From NCBI GenBank assembly GCA_029946045.1, contig JAQSDS010000458.1:4175-11371 (forward strand): a stretch of DNA of 7,197 nt. Direction: 5' to 3'. The notes below the pieces were generated by a model. That model had not been told where the DNA came from. It saw nothing but the letters and a program-made list of their open reading frames with translations, and did no database searches. Source of the stretch: Rhodoferax sp. (GTDB lineage: Bacteria; Pseudomonadota; Gammaproteobacteria; Burkholderiales; Burkholderiaceae_C). Below, in pieces: positions 6,196 to 7,197 of this stretch; positions within the stretch are counted from its first letter, which is position 1, and every line of letters begins with the position of its first letter. The translations under genes and the position numbers were made by a program.

Positions 6196-6867
6196 TTAGG
6201 CAAGCAGCGAGCGCTGGACAGGGGACTCTGCAATCGCCAGCAGTCGTTCTGCCGGGTACTGCCGCATGAATCCCATGCTTTGCAGGGGTGTGGCTTTCAG
6301 CCATTGGTCAAAACTGTCCGGCGGCAAGATCACCACCATGCGTTTTTCGTCCACCGGTTTGTGAAACTGGCACATCAGCTCATGACCGTCCGCGTTGATG
6401 GTCAGCATCGTGAAACTGTGAACAACGCCTTTTGGTGACTTCCACGACGACCAGAGACCGGCAATGCCCATGGGTTCGCCATTGGTGCAAGAAATACGCG
6501 TCGGGATGGCTTTGCCACTGCGCCAATCAGGCTCAAAAATGGCATCCACTGGAATGATGCAATGCTGGGCATTTTTCCAGGCATGCCGAAAACTTGGTTT
6601 GGCGGCAACACTCTCAGTGCGCACGTTGTAGGCTTGACGGCCGATATTGGCATCGGTTGCCCAGTCCGGGATCAAGCCAAACAGTCCGGGCAAGGCTTCC
6701 CGCTCGGATACTGCCTCATCAACCACATCAGCTTCTCTGGGTCTGCGAATGAAAGTAGCTGGATAGCAAGGCCAAACGTCGTGTTGGTCCGCGTTAATCG
6801 GAGGTTCTACGCCGAAATGCTTGGCGTAGCGTTCACGCGTCTTAATGGCCTGGTAGTGGCTGCACAT
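6196..6867 (-). CDS. SRAP domain protein (YedK/HMCES-type abasic-site shield; SOS response-associated)
   Basis: SRAP proteins cross-link to abasic sites in single-stranded DNA through Cys2, shielding them from breakage. This 223-residue protein starts MCSHYQ, so removal of Met1 exposes the required N-terminal cysteine; that fixes ATG at 6867 over a longer frame reaching 7041. Other active-site elements are N81 and E85 in YNVRTESV, E112 in the GFYEW-equivalent AIFEPDW, and H169 in FHKPVDEKRMVVIL. The GLFGLIPDWA block (61-70) is the family's usual G-lid. Two differences from E. coli YedK are FEP in place of YEW, and extra residues between H169 and the R176-M177 pair where YedK has a compact HDRMP. 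The ribosome-binding site is weak. On a mobile element it could protect single-stranded DNA during transfer or repair; this is inference. No LexA box was found upstream. Confidence 0.93.
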   Translation of the reverse strand: MCSHYQAIKTRERYAKHFGVEPPINADQHDVWPCYPATFIRRPREADVVDEAVSEREALPGLFGLIPDWATDANIGRQAYNVRTESVAAKPSFRHAWKNAQHCIIPVDAIFEPDWRSGKAIPTRISCTNGEPMGIAGLWSSWKSPKGVVHSFTMLTINADGHELMCQFHKPVDEKRMVVILPPDSFDQWLKATPLQSMGFMRQYPAERLLAIAESPVQRSLLA

Positions 6868-6894
6868 AGCCTGATCGTAGCCGCATCGTTGTCC

Positions 6895-6923
6895 CCATAA
6901 ACCGTGGTCAACGCTGTGGACAA
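6895..6923 (-). promoter_or_regulatory. Possible sigma-70 promoter for the SRAP gene
   Basis: On the minus strand, TTGTCC (6923-6918) and TTATGG (6900-6895) are separated by 17 bases. That would start transcription roughly 20 nt before the SRAP ATG at 6867. Both hexamers are imperfect, so this is only a candidate. Confidence 0.3.
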
Positions 6924-6948
6924 CTGTGAGAACAAGTCCCGGAAGCAA

Positions 6949-6967
6949 CGCCAGCAATGGGCTGGCG
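6949..6967. repeat. Perfect 7-bp inverted repeat in SRAP/membrane-gene intergenic region
   Basis: CGCCAGC and GCTGGCG flank a five-base AATGG loop. No T-run follows on either strand, so a terminator is unlikely. It is more likely an operator or RNA hairpin within the 209-bp divergent control region (6868-7076). A second dyad, CATTG-GG-CAATG, follows at 6981-6992. Confidence 0.5.
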
Positions 6968-7042
6968 AGGTGTGCGTAAACATTGGGCAATGCGCCCCTT
7001 CCCCGTTCGGTCTCGCCACACAAGCTTGCGTCCAATTGCACC

Positions 7043-7071
7043 CCCTCGGTATCGGGTATCGATACCGAGGG
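7043..7071 (+). promoter_or_regulatory. 12-bp perfect inverted repeat overlapping the ribosome-binding site of the right-edge gene
   Basis: CCCTCGGTATCG (7043-7054) and CGATACCGAGGG (7060-7071) are exact reverse complements with a five-base spacer. The inner GGTATCGATACC (7055-7066) is itself a perfect palindrome. The GAGGG at 7067-7071 lies five bases before the ATG at 7077 and is the likely Shine-Dalgarno sequence. As DNA this could bind a dimeric repressor; as RNA it would bury the ribosome-binding site. Sequence alone does not decide between the two. Confidence 0.65.
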
Positions 7072-7076
7072 TTTCC

Positions 7077-7197
7077 ATGTCCAAGTCGCAGCGACAGCCG
7101 CTTTACGTCATTCCCCGGGCCCAAGGTGACATCGCTCGCTTCGTGTGGGTTGCCTTCCTGATCTTTGGGTTTGTCACTGCGTTGACATTCGTACTGG
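7077..7197 (+). CDS. Unidentified membrane protein (5' part, runs off right edge)
   Basis: An ATG at 7077 opens a frame of 40 codons that continues past the window. The peptide starts with a polar, basic stretch (MSKSQRQPLYVIPRAQGDIA) and continues with a hydrophobic segment (about residues 22-40, FVWVAFLIFGFVTALTFVL). It looks like an inner-membrane protein with a cytoplasmic N-terminus. GAGGG five bases upstream is a good ribosome-binding site. I do not recognise the family. It is divergent from the SRAP gene and is probably the first gene of the next transcription unit of the element. A competing frame from 6904 to 7161 has no protein-like character. Confidence 0.6.
   Translation, partial: MSKSQRQPLYVIPRAQGDIARFVWVAFLIFGFVTALTFVL

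Larger units (their letters stand above)
4989..7197. mobile_element. Left end of a tRNA-Ser-integrated genomic island or ICE/prophage (partial)
   Basis: The element is defined by the tRNA-Ser remnant at its left boundary, the adjacent tyrosine integrase, and base use in the first kilobase that is visibly more AT-rich than in the flanking nha and GST genes. Cargo seen here is a SRAP abasic-site protein and the start of an unknown membrane protein. No structural phage, relaxase or conjugation gene is visible, so prophage, ICE and non-mobile island cannot be told apart. The right end is outside the window. Confidence 0.7.

Noticed and set aside
6867..6868. LexA (SOS) box in front of the SRAP gene
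   Set aside because: CTGTGGACAACTGTGA at 6914-6929 resembles one half-site, but it lacks the ACAG half at the right spacing. TGTGGACAA is one mismatch from a DnaA box and is a lone copy, so no origin is called either.
6904..7161. 85-codon plus-strand frame at the right edge
   Set aside because: It overlaps the membrane-protein start in another frame, has no ribosome-binding site and crosses the inverted repeats.

Overview
The window looks like chromosomal DNA of a betaproteobacterium, most likely Burkholderiales/Comamonadaceae (inferred from protein style and GC-rich coding sequence). It holds the left end of an integrated mobile element.

Left part (1-4174): a monovalent/divalent cation and alkaline-pH homeostasis cluster. 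The 5' part of a small TFIIB-type zinc-ribbon protein gene runs off the left edge on the minus strand. Divergent from it is a nhaR-like LysR regulator that appears to have lost about 140-150 residues by an in-frame internal deletion, keeping the DNA-binding end and the extreme C-terminus. Facing it tail to tail is a three-gene minus-strand operon: an Alx/TerC-family membrane protein, then a CaCA-family Ca2+(Na+)/H+ exchanger, then the Na+/H+ antiporter NhaA. The genes are 37 and 14 bp apart. The alx leader can form a long stem that pairs part of its own Shine-Dalgarno sequence, with a competing alternative pairing, so it is a candidate cis-regulatory RNA.

Middle (4175-4988): a sigma/pi-like glutathione S-transferase gene on the minus strand, preceded by a perfect hairpin terminator and then by only the 3' part of a tRNA-Ser(GCU) gene, from anticodon loop to CCA. 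Homology stops exactly at the anticodon loop, the mark of an integrase attachment site.

Right part (4989-7197): the start of the integrated element. An AT-rich leader with a 9-bp tandem repeat precedes a complete tyrosine recombinase. Convergent with it is a complete SRAP (YedK/HMCES-type) abasic-site-binding gene. Divergent from that is the start of an unidentified membrane protein, whose ribosome-binding site sits in a perfect 12-bp inverted repeat. The element runs off the right edge. The intact tRNA-Ser(GCU) is predicted at its far end, outside the window.

I see no CRISPR array, insertion sequence or rRNA. The strongest candidates for something new are the alx leader, the shortened NhaR and the control region at 6868-7076.
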